A stretch of DNA of 64,000 nucleotides from assembly GCA_016748015.1 (NCBI GenBank), contig JAAOMT010000776.1, positions 366,305-430,304 on the forward strand, in the 5' to 3' direction. Of this stretch, positions 32,303 through 43,783 are shown piece after piece; position 1 is the first letter of the stretch, and the number at the start of each line of letters is the position of its first letter. Under the pieces are notes generated by a model. The model was not told the origin of the DNA, ran no database searches, and saw nothing but the letters and a program-made list of their open reading frames with translations. The DNA comes from Geosiphon pyriformis. Taxonomy: Eukaryota > Glomeromycota > Glomeromycetes > Archaeosporales > Geosiphonaceae. The position numbers were made by a program, and so were the translations under genes.

Positions 32303-33237
32303 TTAGCAGTTTCTTCTTGTTTTTTTTTGGTTTTCTTTTTCATCACTTTCATCATTATCTGATTCATTTGATTGTTTTTCTTCTTGGTTTTGCTTGAGTA
32401 CTAGAGAAGTTGTCCAATGGTAATATTTAACCACAATGGGTTTTTTACCACATCTGATGGTTAGCTCACAAAGTTTATAATCAAGTAGTGCTTTAGCTTT
32501 TTTAAGCCACTTGTTGCCAACAATTATGGTGTATTCTTTTGCTTCAGATACTTCTATATCAGTTTCAATGCTAATACTATTGATGCAAACAGAAATAGCT
32601 TTGGCTATGCCCAAGCCTTTTTTCTTGTTACCATGTATGTTGATCATTGGTTGAGTGAAAAGCTCATCAATTTTTCTGCCAATTGCTTCAAGAAAGTGTT
32701 TGGCAATTATATTAACAGATGATCTACTATCTAGAATCAGATTAATAAAGTAACCAGCCACTTGAGCTTTACAAATCAGAGAGGTGACATTGCTGTTATC
32801 AATGAGTCTAGCTTGGTGAGATTGTTTGTTGGTCTTTGGTGTTTTCTTCTTTGGTATTAATGATTTGTAAAAATCTTTTCTGAACTGTGGATGGGTTATT
32901 AGTTGGCCAAATGTAATGTGTGCTAGGGTTTCCAAAAGATCTTTAACAACAGAATAAGGGCCAGATTTTTGTACTATTTTTGGGAGTTCCAACTTTGGAA
33001 AATTTTTAAAAACTTTAGCCTTTGGGGCTTATTGTTATCAGCAGTTAATGTGGAGGCTTTCTTTGGATTTATAACAAAATCAATCTTGGCTTTTTTCTTT
33101 TTTCTTGTTGATTCAGAAGTGTTAATTGCTAGTTTATCCATGTCATGGTCATTATTAGTTATGTTAAAAGCATAAAAAGGGTTTTTTTCTGGTTGGCTTG
33201 CATTCTCACCCTTTGGAGGTGCACCTACCAGTTTAAA
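32303..33237 (-). pseudogene. Protease of element H in the -1 frame after Gag
   Basis: Minus strand; the frame opens at the TTTAAAC site (33237-33231). Lys/Pro-rich linker, then VAGYFINLILDSRSSVNIIA, where the retropepsin DSG is DSR (Gly to Arg by G-to-A), and IIVGNKWLKKAKALLDY. Open from 32992 to 32303; a few stops lie in the linker. Confidence 0.8.
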
Positions 33238-34766
33238 GACTGATAAACAGTGGCTTCAACTAAGGGATCCTTTCAAAAGAAATTAATGTTGGCATAATTG
33301 GGTCTTTGGTTGGGGAAATTATTATTAATGGTCCTGTTATTTTGATAATCATTGTTTCTAGAAGCTGGAGGATTGTTGCAATCTCTGGTGAAATGTCCAG
33401 TTAATCCACAGTGATAACATACAGGTGGACCACAATTTTGTTGTCTTTAATAAGAGGGTTGCTGGAACTGATTAAAATGGGGTTCAAATCTGGGTCTTTG
33501 AGTTTGTCAATTTTCTCTGACTGCTTGAGCTAAGAGTTCTAATAACCAGACAAGATTGGCTGTAAGTCTATTTATTAATTGTTTATTGGGATCTGAAGTT
33601 TGGGCAGCAAAAGAGTTAGCAGCCATTTGGAGAGCAGGAACCATAACAGAAGCAAAAGCAAAAACTAGAAGTGTGGATCCTAGGTGCATTCATTGATTGT
33701 CTTCTATTCTCTGGGCAAGTTCAATAGCCATATTCATTGTGGGATTGTCTTTTAATGCCAAGAGAGACCAAAAAGCATAGAAAAAATCAGTTCTTAATTT
33801 TTTTGTAAAGGAATAAATCTTTTGCTCTTCTATTTAGTTTCTTCTAAAATCTACTTACTTGATTAATTTTCTGATTGCTTTGGCATACTCAATTACAACT
33901 TTACCAGGACCTTGGGTTTTTTTTTCTAATTTCATACATCATTTGGATATTAAGATAGAAGTTCTAAATTTAGTTTCAAACTGAGTTGTGAAAGAAGTGT
34001 TTTCTTTTCCAACATTTGTTGGTGCCCATCTAATAATTTTTTGGTGAGCACTAGCATCAGTTTCTTGTGAAAACCAAGTAGCAGGAGAGCTTTGAAGGTA
34101 GCCACTAACGATTTGTAACTTGTATTCATTATTATATTAATTGGCTGTGGCAGTTCTTTCAAAATCATCTAACCATTCAATTGGATCTTGTGTATTGCCT
34201 CTGAATAATAGTAGTGGAGTATTGTTTCTTCACCCTAAAGCAGTTTGTATGCCTTAGAGGGCAATTAGGATGTTTTGTTGTATGGGGTTATTAGCCATTG
34301 GTTCAGAAATAACTGTTTGTATGGATGAATTTGATTTACTTGATAAAAAGTCAAAAACAAGAGCAGTTTGGTAGCTTTCTTTTTCTGTTTCAAAGAGAGT
34401 TTCAGTTGCTTGATGGGCAGCAATCCAATTGTGGATTTGATGATTCAGATATTCGAAATCAAAGGACTGTTGTTTAAAGGTTGTGGAGTATAAAAGCTGA
34501 TTAATACTGTTGTTTCTTTCTTCAAAATTGTCTTCAAAATAAGCTTGGTCAAAGTAATAGATTGTATAGGCTGTGTAGATTTCAGCTGAATGCTCATTCA
34601 GGAATCAGTTCTAAAAGTCTTGGAATTGTCTGCTGAATTGTTTTTCAATGAGGAAGCAAATCAAGCAGGAGGGCAAAAGATTAAGTTCAATAAAGTCTAG
34701 ATCATTTTTATTATGTGCTTCAAAGTGTTCTTCTGATTATTGTGGCAAGTATAAATAATTACCCAT
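33225..34766 (-). pseudogene. Gag of element H
   Basis: Minus strand from ATG 34766 (MGNYLYLPQ) to TAG 33227-33225. Many nonsense codons, but the order matches the intact Gag of D: acidic N-terminal part, capsid segment around 34200-33850, Ala-rich stretch (MVPALQMAANSFAAQ), and an intact zinc knuckle CYHCGLTGHFTRDC near 33415-33375. Ends at the frameshift heptamer and TGG TAG. Confidence 0.8.
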
Positions 34767-34818
34767 ATAATAGAAAACAAAGTAGATTTTGACAACCTCA
34801 CAGGAAGCACCACTTTTA

Positions 34819-35545
34819 TGTTACAGGTTGAAATAACAAGCTAATGGATAGCAAGGGAGAACAAGATTGTAGGGTAATAAAAAAAATCAAAGGAAATTCA
34901 ACTTTAAAGAGTGAATTAAATAAGTATGGATTCAATGTGTGAGATTAGTTTTATAAAATATCTTAGTTGCTGTACTTTTCTAAAGATAACCAGGAATCTG
35001 AAGGTAGAGGGATAATCCATATTATTAACAAATGATTACACACTGGTATAATTCTATGCCTTACATCAGCACTCTTAGAATTCAATATCAGGTATCAGAT
35101 GTACTCTTCAGTTACATTTTATTTAATAATCTTCAAATGTTGCAATTACACATTTCAGGAAAAGAATAAGGAATAACCAATAAGTAATTTTTTATCCCAA
35201 AATGTTCAGATACTTAAAGATAGAGAAAAAGAAATTAGCAATAAGAGAATTATTAAGATGAAAGTTGTTATTTTATTTATTTTATTTTCTTGATTTCTAC
35301 ATGCTTTTTTACAGCTAAAAAATTCATTGCTTATATAGCTATCAAAAGTGGTTAATAATTAGGTCAACGATTAGGTCAATGATCAAGTCAATAATCAGGT
35401 CAATAATCAGGTCAATAATCAGATCAATGGTTAGGTTATTAATTAAGTCAATAATCACTTTCTAAAAATAAAGTGGCTAATTTATATGATATCAGTGACT
35501 AATACATGTAATAATTAATAAAAAGTATAAGTTTCAACTATAACA
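34819..35545 (-). repeat. Right (5') LTR of gypsy H
   Basis: 727 bp, TGTTACAGGTTG...CAACTATAACA on the plus strand; about eight 12-bp units at 35345-35460. The primer-binding site lies just left (CTCACAGGAAGCACCA, antisense). Flank ATAT 35546-35549. Confidence 0.9.
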
Positions 35546-35605
35546 ATATGAAACTTTTAAAGAAAACAACTTCAAAGATACAGGTAGAAATTTTGGGCAT
35601 TATAC
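35546..35605 (+). pseudogene. ORF3 of gypsy J, continuation
   Basis: ATATGAAACTTTTAAAGAAA... continues exactly where 8293 stopped (MKLLKKTTSKIQVEILGII), then is cut by the poly(T) of the next LINE. Short, but it proves the J-H-J nesting. Confidence 0.85.
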
Positions 35606-37493
35606 TTTTTTTTTTGTTAATATGTAGTCATACTGGTCTTTTATTAGTTTAGCCACACTTAAAAAGCATGGCTTTTTTATAAAGCCAACTCACTCAGTAT
35701 TCTAAAATACAAGATGTGACTAACCACTAAATAATTATGCCTAACTACACACTAGTATAACCAGAAAATCTAAGGGATATCACACTATTACATAAAGTAA
35801 TTGTACTATTCAACACATTAATTAATATCTTATTACAACATGTAAATCCATCACTTATTTTAATATTGGATTTGCCATTACCATTACTATTATTTTTTGG
35901 TGTTTTGTGTATGCTAGTCACTCATGATAGGTTTTTTTTAATTTTGTTATCAATACTCACCAATTTTTCTCACTCAACTTGTAATTTGCAACATTTTCCC
36001 CATAATTTATTCCTTGTTTAAGTCACTGCCCTTAATTAAAATATTATTGATCAATGTCAGCAAAAGCATTGATTCTTCTGAATTGCTTAATAATCAATTC
36101 TTTGCATAGCAGATCTATGTTAGATGTTGATCTAATGTACTCATTAAACAAAATAACTCTCTTATCAGGGTCCAAGGTTTTATGTTTCTCTTTTACAGCC
36201 TATGATAAATACCACATCTACTTATTTCTTATATCATCTATTAGTGTCTTGCTTTTTTAAGTATTCAGAGAGCATTTTCAAGTGTTGGTTGGTTTCTACT
36301 TTTATGTGGCATATTTTGCACAGATTGTTTAGATACACAAGGGGACATTTGTTGTATAGCACCTCTGCTGTTGGCAGCATGTTGTAAAATGATTTCATAA
36401 TAAATATATGCATTGCTGAGAAACCAGCTGAGGTGAAACCTGATAACATTTTACCATCTCAGTTCCACATCTTGGTTGTGTACTTCCAGTCTATCCTCTG
36501 GTCTAAAGGCTCCAATGTCTCTTGTATTTTGTTATTGCCTATTCAATTCAAAGTTTCTTAAAGTCCAGTCTGCTGGTTCAGAAAATGTCTGATATTCAAC
36601 TTCTCTGCAAAAGAGAATGTAGCTAATATTCTTAGCATTGTAAGCCCCATTCTACTGTGTCAAAAGCAGTAGCTTCTTTGGCTAGTTTGTCAGCCATCTT
36701 ATTTTCAGATATTCCAGTATATGCATCCACTTTGTTTATGTTGAGATCAATTCTTTTTTCACCTATTACTGCTTTGATTGCATTCTATGTGTGCCAGTTA
36801 AGAGTTTTGAGCTAATTTTTAATAGACATAGGAGAGTTTTTGAACAGCCATTTTCGAGCTGTTGATACTACTGCTTGATTATCTGTGTTCAATGTTAGTT
36901 TATATTTGTAAGATACTGCTTCTAAAGCCAATAACACAGCTTTTGCCTTGGTTTTTGTTGATAATAACATTTCATCAACTACTATACCAAAGTTGGCCTC
37001 TATTTCATATGTTACAAAAGCAGCTGCTCTCCTAATATCTCCAAAACCAGTTTTTATCAGTGAGTCATCTGTTGATATTTCTATTTTTTTTCTGAATCTC
37101 AACTTATCTTATACCCTCCTCCATTATGATAATAGAGTATCAGGAATTTGGATGTAAATAGAGTCTTTTTGTATTGTTTTCAGATTATCTGGTATTAGAT
37201 TAATTATTTTGTGTATCCCCAATGCTTTACATTGAACTATATCAATTTTCCTGTATTCATTCATAATAAGTGTAGCTTCTAATATCTTAAACTATCTGGA
37301 AATTCTACCATTGTCATTCTGTTTGTACTTCCTTGTGAAGTCCATCCATGTTATTAATAATCCATTTTTGTTCTGTACCTGATGCAAATACAAAATGTTC
37401 TTCTTTTTCAATAAGCCTTTAACTTTAAAGTAGGTTGCATCTGGAGTTATGACTATCTCAATTAAATGTGCATGTGGTCTTGAAGATTCAGAT
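35606..37493 (-). mobile_element. 5'-truncated LINE (-)
   Basis: Poly(T) at 35606-35614, 3' end with GTTAATATGTAGTC and the shared LINE tail, then the ORF2 C-terminal half. Its 5' side meets the start of an ORF1-only LINE near 37493-37502. A possible target duplication (ATTATAC before the poly(T), ATAATAC at 37497) is imperfect. Confidence 0.75.
35860..37493 (-). pseudogene. LINE ORF2 C-terminus: linker, RNase H, zinc region
   Basis: Minus strand: VQNKNGLLITWMDFTRKYKQ region (37380-37300), RNase H at 37102-36640 (KIEISTDDSL with first Asp, LNTDNQAVVSTARKW with second Asp; FGIVVDEMLLS with Gly to Glu), then CKICHIKVETNQH near 36320-36280, the terminal CCHC motif. Interrupted by stops and small deletions. 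Closest to the LINE at 5422-7060. Confidence 0.75.
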
Positions 37494-37499
37494 ACCAAT

Positions 37500-39604
37500 A
37501 ATACTCTTTCTCTCCTAATTTTTATGACCATGACTAGAGCTAAGAGTAAAAAAGTTGCAAACATTACTTTTCCTATAGTAACTAATAAAGTTTTAACACG
37601 AAAAAGTCTCTCTGTTATTGAAGCAGTTAGACAAAACATTCTGGCTACATTTTCTTTAAAAAATATTAGTAAAAAGCTGTCTTTAGCGGCTTCTGGTTCA
37701 TTTTCTTCACCTTTGGCTGGTGGTTCTTCTCCAGTCAAAGTTTCTTTTAAAAGACACACTCAAGTTAGTCCCAATGTAGTCTCCATTATTTTTAAAAGCC
37801 CAAAAAATTTTAATAACAGACCAGTCAACAAGTTGGTCTTTTCTGCTCTCACAACTACTACTACTACTATTACTTTTACTTTACAAATAACTACAAAAGC
37901 CAAAAATTCCAGAAACCAGTAGCAGACAGTCACAACTGCTATGGTTACACCAAACCCCTTCATAATTCCAGATGAGATCTTGGATAAAATCTCCACAGCA
38001 GCAGCCAGCCCTCTTCCTAATATGAATAGCAATAACAATGGCTCAACTCCTAATATGAAACAAGATCAACCACTGGCTGTGTTTTCTAATGTGGTGATCT
38101 CTGACAGATCTTCTTCTGTCATGGAAACAAAACAGTTCATCATTTTCGATGATTTCAAAGATTGGGCTGATTAGATGGAAATAGAATTATCTACTTCTCC
38201 CCCAGTTTCTGGTGTTGCTGATGGAAGTGCTTGGTTGAATGTGAATGGTCAACAAAGGTTCTTTGGATGAGTAGCCTCTATTTTTGTGTCTGGTATCATA
38301 TTCAAAATTAAGATAGCCCTTCTTAGTTCCTTGTTTTAGCTTCTGTCTAGTTGTATTGAACTTAAGTCAGTTTTACAAAATGCTGTCAAGTTGTTTTGTG
38401 TAGAATTTGCATCTCAGGAGAGTTTAACTGGTGCCACCAAAGTGGCCATTGGTAATAAGATTTTTTTGATCACTCTTAAAATTGCATGGTCTTTTGATGT
38501 GGTCTCTGTTTTTTCTCCTCCTTTGTCAGTTGCACTTTGTAATATACCTTTGGATAACTTTTCTGATGACATCAAATCTGCTCTTGGTGTGTTTGGTGTT
38601 GTCATTTCTGTTAAGTTGAAATCTACTGGCTTATGACAATATACTATGGTTCATTTCAAAGACACTTCTTTTGCTACTGCTGCTCTTATTTACTGATCTG
38701 TGCTGGTTAGGAAAGACAGTATCAGAATTTTTTTTGTTGTTAACCAAAATGATATTATTTCTTCAAGAAATGCTTTTAAGGCTAAGCTGGTCAATCTCCC
38801 ATTTGGCTGCACTGCTTTTGAGATAAGTGATTTAGTCTTTTAAGTTGGTGGCCATATTTGTTTCATTCCTTACTCTCCTAAGTTGTATTGACATCAACAT
38901 TTTGCTGTGGTTACCTTTGAATCCTTGGAATTCTTGAATGTTGCTGTTTCAAAAACTGGTACTTTGCATAGCTGCTGTATCTGGTGGAAAACTCCTGGAT
39001 GTTGTCACTGCTACAAATGTCAAGGACTGGATCACTTGGCTGTGAACTGCAAGATATCACCACCTTTTTCTCCCAAATTTTTTTTCAATTTTGCTGGTGG
39101 TTTTAAAATATTCAAGTTGTCTTTTACTGAAACAAAATTTTATGCCAAAGCTGCTGTCTATGTGGTTCTTCTTGTTGCTGCTGCTATTGATATGGATTTG
39201 GGTTTTGGTGTCTTTCTTATAGGTATTATATCTCTGCTGCCTGTTGTTCTCTTTGGTTCTGATGTTGCTGTTAATGCTAAATTGGCTTCTCTGAAATCCC
39301 ATCTTAGTGAACTGTCTTTGTTAATAAAATTCTTGGTTGAATCTGTTGATGCACTGGTTGTTTTAGTTACCAAATTGCTGTCTGCCCTATCTGTTGTAGA
39401 TGTGTCTGTTAAAGAAAGTGTGGCCGGATTGGCTAAGCAAAATAAAGGCTTTGCTACTATTACTTCCATAATATAAAAGAGAATAGTATATCTTAAGAAA
39501 AAATGCAAATAAGCCTGCTTGGAAGATGTATCAGATAATAATGACATAAATGATAATAGTAATGATGATGATGATGTTAAAAACTTTTTTGTTTATGATG
39601 ACAC
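37500..39604 (+). mobile_element. ORF1-only LINE (+), with 5' end
   Basis: Begins CTCTTTCTCTCCTAA, the same start as the minus-strand copy ending at about 42195, so both are full length at the 5' side. It is interrupted at 39604 by that copy and resumes at 42212-42368, where gypsy E cuts it. Confidence 0.75.
37527..39603 (+). pseudogene. ORF1 protein of the (+) ORF1-only LINE
   Basis: ATG 37527 (MTMTRAKSKKVANITFPIV). Ser/Thr/Pro-rich N-terminal third, then LFCVEFASQESLTGATKVAI, RRM-like VALCNIPLDNFSDDIKSALG and VNLPFGCTAFEISDL, and an intact zinc knuckle CYKCQGLDHLAVNC near 39010-39050, followed by KLASLKSHLSELSLLIKFLV, a helical stretch. Stops at 38173, 38269, 38634, 38694 and others. RNA-binding role is inferred from the domains. 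Confidence 0.7.
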
Positions 39605-39659
39605 CTTTTTTTTTTTTTTTTTTTTTTTTNNNNNNNNNNNNNNNNNNNNTTTGTTTTTT

Positions 39660-39741
<82 letters not shown>

Positions 39742-39776
39742 TTTTTTTTCTTTTTTTTTTTTTTTTTTTTTTTTTG
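39604..39776. repeat. Poly(T) tract with 20-N assembly gap
   Basis: Almost pure T with N at 39630-39649. It is the antisense poly(A) tail of the ORF1-only LINE to the right; the length is unreliable because of the gap. Any translated Phe runs here are meaningless. Confidence 0.9.
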
Positions 39777-42195
39777 TTAATGTGTAGCCACGCTGATTGT
39801 TTATTAGTTAAGTCAACAGTAATGTGACGGTTTCATAAAGCCAGCTCACTCAATAATACAAAAATTACAAGATGTGGCTAACTACAGGTGGAAAGCCCTA
39901 ACTACATGCTAGTACTACCTATGCTACCAAGTGTATTAAACATATCTAATTTATACATCTTACTCATAATGCTAACAAGTTTATGACTATTCTTAATCAT
40001 ACTACTCATCCACTTAGCAGTTAGATTAGGACTGGATTTGATACTGGATGGCTGATCTTCCCATAAATGCATGATAACATCGAATGTGTTATCATAGACA
40101 GAGAAATTTTTATCTTTGACATTATCATCATTATCATCATTATCCATGTTATTATTATCTAACACATCTTTCAAGCAGGCCTGTTTACACTTTTTTTTTA
40201 GGCATGTCAATTTTTTTTGTATCACAATAGCAATAGCAGCCAAGCCTTTATTCTGTTCAGCCAACTCAGCTACATTTTTCTTAACAGACACATCTACAGC
40301 AGGTGGAGTAGACAACAACTTGGTAACTAAAACAACCAAAGCACCAACAGGCTCAACCAAGAATTTTATCAGCAAAGATAGTTCACCAAGATGGGATTCC
40401 AGAGAAGCCAACCTAGCTTTAACAGCATTATTGATAACAGAAAAAGCAACAGACAACATGAGTGTAGTAGTTGGGAGGGAACTACCAAGATCCAAGTTTA
40501 TATCAGCAGCAGCAGCAATAGGAGGAACCATGATAGCAGCAGCTTTAGCATAAGATTTGGATCCAGCAAATAAGGACTTGAAAACTTTAGGGCCACCAAA
40601 AAAGTTGAAAGGGACTTTGGGAGGGAGAGATAAGGACATTTTGCACTCTAAAGCCAAATGGTCCAGACCTTGACACCTATAGCAGCAGTGACATCCAAGA
40701 GTTTCTTATCAGATATGGCAGCCATGTAAAGTACCAGTTTTAGAAACAGCAATGTTCAAAGATTCCAAGGAATCAAAGATAACCACAGCAAACTGTTGAC
40801 ATCGATAGGAATTAGGGAAGTGGAGAATAAAACATATATGGCCACCAACTTGGGAGACCAAATTACTTATTTCAAATGCAGTATAGCCAAAAGGAAGATT
40901 GACCAGCTTAGCTTTGAAAATATCTCTTGAAAAGATAATTTCCTTTTGGTTGGTAATGAGAAGAATTCTAACACTGTCTTTTTTGACCAAAACAGACCAG
41001 TGAAATAGAGCAGTAGCAGCAAAAAAAGTGTCCTTAAAATGAACCACAGCATATTGCCATAAGCCAACAGGCTTTAACTTAACAGAAGTGACAACACCAA
41101 AATTGTTAAGAGCAGTTTTGATGTCATCAGAAGAGATACCCAAGAGTATGTTGCACAGTGCAACTGACAGAGAAAGAGAAGAAACAGAGGCCACACCAGA
41201 AGACTGTGCAATCTTAAGAGTAGTCAAAAAATTCCCATCACTAATGGCCATTTTGGTGCCACCAATTAGACTCTTCTGAAATGCAAATTCCACACAGAAC
41301 AACTTAACAGCATCTCGTGAAACTGACTTAAGCCCAATACAACCAGGCAGCAGCTGAAACAAAGAACAAAGAAAGGCCATCTTGATCTTGAATGTAGCAC
41401 CAGGTACTAGATTGGAGGCCACCCAACCAGAGAACCTCTAACAACCATTCACATTTTTCCAAGCACTACTATCAGCAGCACTAAAAACTGGAGGAAGGAC
41501 AGTTGATTCCATTTTCATCTGATCAGCCCAATCTTTGAGATCATCTGGATTGATGAACTGTTTTGTTACTGGGATTGGTAATGATTTGTCAGAAAATACC
41601 ATATCAGACAACACAGCCAGTGGTTGATCTTGGCCCATCTTGGGAGATGTGCTGCTGCTGTTGCCATTTATATCAGGAAGAGGGCTGGCTGCTGCTGTGG
41701 AGATCTTACTGAAGATTTTATCTGGAACCACAAAAGGGTTTGGTGTGACCATAACAGTTGCAACTGGCTGCTGTTGTTTTTTGGAATTTTTTGCTTTTGC
41801 GGCCATTTGTGAAGCAGTAGTAGTAGAAGTAGTAGTCAGAGTGGTTAGAGCAGGAAAGACCAACTTGTTGATTGGTTTGTTATTAAAAATTTTTGGGCTT
41901 TTAGAAGTAGTGGAAATAATACTGGGACTAACTCAAGTGTGTCTTTTGGAAGAAACTTTAACTGGAGAAGAACTACTAGCCAAAGATGAAAAAAATGAAC
42001 CAGAAACCGCTAAAAACAGCTTTTCACTAATATTTTTTAAAGGAAATGTAGCCAGAATGTTATGTCTAGCTGTTTCAATAACAGAGAGACTCTTTTGTGT
42101 TGAAACTTTATTAGTTACTATAGGAAAAGTAACATTTGCAACTTTTTTACTCTTAGCTCTATTTGTGGTCATGAAATTTAGGAGAGAAAGAGTTT
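39777..42195 (-). mobile_element. Complete ORF1-only LINE (-), inserted in a sister copy
   Basis: Antisense 3' end (GTTAATGTGTAGCC...) and poly(A) at left, ORF1, and 5' end at about 42195 (AGGAGAGAAAGAG antisense). Flanked by imperfect copies of TATGATGACACC (39594-39605) and TATAATGACACC (42214-42225), the target duplication, which is ORF1 sequence of the plus-strand copy. No ORF2 sequence is present over its 2.4 kb. Confidence 0.8.
39902..42172 (-). pseudogene. ORF1 protein of the (-) ORF1-only LINE (nearly intact)
   Basis: About 750 codons in one frame from ATG 42172, with stops near 41935, 41438 and 40705 only. Order: Ser/Thr-rich basic N-terminus, AAAKAKNSKKQQQP linker, DLKDWADQMK, RRM-like VALCNILLGISSDDIKTAL and GLWQYAVVHFKDT, second RRM-like VNLPFGYTAFEISNL, zinc knuckle CYRCQGLDHLALEC near 40690-40640, Leu-rich helix (RLASLESHLGELSLLIKFLV), Lys-rich KKKCKQACLK and Asp/Asn repeat. 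Ends LGSIGSTSM. Likely the RNA-binding particle protein of the element. Confidence 0.75.
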
Positions 42196-42211
42196 TTTTT
42201 TTTGTATGAAT

Positions 42212-42368
42212 TCTATAATGACACCTTCAATCTTATGATGAATCTATGAAAAGACCAACCCTCCAGTATCAAATCCAATCCTGATTAGACTGCTAAGTGG
42301 ATGAGTGATATGGTTAAAAATAGTTATGAGCTTGTTAGCATTATAGATAAGATGTATGAATTAGATAT
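42212..42368 (+). pseudogene. ORF1 end of the (+) ORF1-only LINE, continuation
   Basis: TATAATGACACC then the equivalent of NLMMNL-stop-KDQPSSIKSNPD and LVSIIDKMYELDI, matching the ends of the other two copies. Cut at 42368 by the LTR of gypsy E after ATAT. The 3' tail must lie outside the window. Confidence 0.75.
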
Positions 42369-43116
42369 TATTACGGGTTGGAGTAACAAGCTAATAGATA
42401 ACAAGAAAGAACAGGATTGTAGGGTAATGAAAATAATCAAAGGGAATTCAACTTCAAAGAGCAAATTGAATAAATATGGATTCAATGTGTGAGATCAGTC
42501 TTATAAAATATTTCAGTCATTATGCTTTTCAAAGTAACTGAAGAATCTGAAGGTAGAAGGATAGTCTGTACTGTCAACAAATGATCACACTTGGTATAAT
42601 TCTATGCCTTATGTCAGCATTTTTAGAATTCAATATTAAGTATCAAATGTGCTTTTCAGTCATGTTTTATTCAATAATCTCCAAATGTTGCAATTACACA
42701 TTTCAGAAAAAAGCAGGTAAATACCAACAAGTAATCTTTTATTCCAATGATGTTTAGATACTTAAAAGTAAGAAAAGAGAATTTAGTGATAAGAGAATGA
42801 TTGAGATAAAAGTTGTTATTTTATTTATTTAATCCTTGATTTTTGACATATTTTTCTACAGCTAAAAGATTCATCACTTATATAGCTATCAAAAGTGGTC
42901 AATAATCAAGTCAACAGTTAGGTCAATAATCAGATCAATGATCAGGTCAATGATCAGGTTATTGATCAGGTCAATGATCAGGTCAATGATTAGGTCAATG
43001 GTCAGGTTATTGATCAGATTAATGATCACTTTCTAAAAATAGAGTGGCTAATTTATATGACATTAATGGCTAATATATGTGATAATTAATAAGAAGTATA
43101 AGTTTCAACCATAATA
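42369..43116 (-). repeat. 3' LTR of gypsy E
   Basis: TATTACGGGTTGG (decayed TGTTACGGG) to CAACCATAATA (decayed TAACA). Ten 12-bp units at 42897-43028. Subtype with GTAAATACCAACAAG, close to the LTR of B. Confidence 0.85.
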
Positions 43117-43742
43117 TCATCTTCTTCAAAGAGATTGAGCTCTGGCAAAATCAAGCTATTTATGGTGTAATCTATTGGAAAGGTTTTATCTAACTCAAAG
43201 CTAACTAGTTTGTTGAAATCTTTTGTGGATAAGGTATATAGCACTTAAGGTGAAATAAGCTTTGTATTCAGAAAACCAAATCTTTGTATAAGAATTTTGG
43301 CTCTTTTTGCAATGGTCAAAACTCTTGAAACATCTAATTATATAATGCTCAAAATTTCCACTTTTATCTTAGAAGTTGTTTTCTTCATGAGCTTTATGTT
43401 TTCTATGATTTCACCAAGACGACCATAGAGTCCTAGTTGTCTTCAATATGACAAGTTTTTGTCTATGGGCAAGATTTCCTTAATTGTTTTTTCAATTGTG
43501 ATGGAAGGTATAAGTATTGCTGCTGTTATGCTTTTTAGCAAATACTTATCTATTTTGCTGCCAATTTTTTCTTTTCTGGTAGTAGTTTTCTTTGGTCTGA
43601 TAACAGTATGTGTTCCATTGTTATCAGTTATGGTGGTTTGTTTTCCAATGGTCAGAGTAGCATTTGGATAGTTTTTGATCCAATATTCATAAAGAGTATA
43701 GAAGGCATTTTGAATGTTTTGATCCAAAAAATAATTGTTCAT
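43086..43742 (-). pseudogene. ORF3 of gypsy E
   Basis: Minus strand from ATG 43742 (MNNYFLDQNIQNAFYTLYEYW) to TAA 43088-43086 inside the LTR; stops near 43441 (after KNLSY), 43337 and 43248. N-terminal 100 residues intact, including KTTTRKEKIGSKIDKYLLKS. Function unknown. Confidence 0.7.
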
Positions 43743-43783
43743 GTTGATTGAAAATATCTTTGTTTTGGAAATAGTGCATTTAT

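Larger units (their letters stand above)
29749..35545 (-). mobile_element. Gypsy H (family 1, minus): RNase H to 5' LTR
   Basis: Right-hand part of element H, in antisense order RNase H, RT, protease, Gag, primer site and 5' LTR. It is interrupted by a solo LTR at 30590-31460. H's integrase and ORF3 are missing; the left LTR is at 8294-8678. Perfect ATAT duplications at the outer edges and the seamless rejoining of gypsy J ORF3 show that 8294-35545 as a whole is H plus its nested contents. Confidence 0.85.

Noticed and set aside
39519-39827. Poly-Phe open frames
   Set aside because: They are translations of a poly(T) LINE tail containing 20 N.
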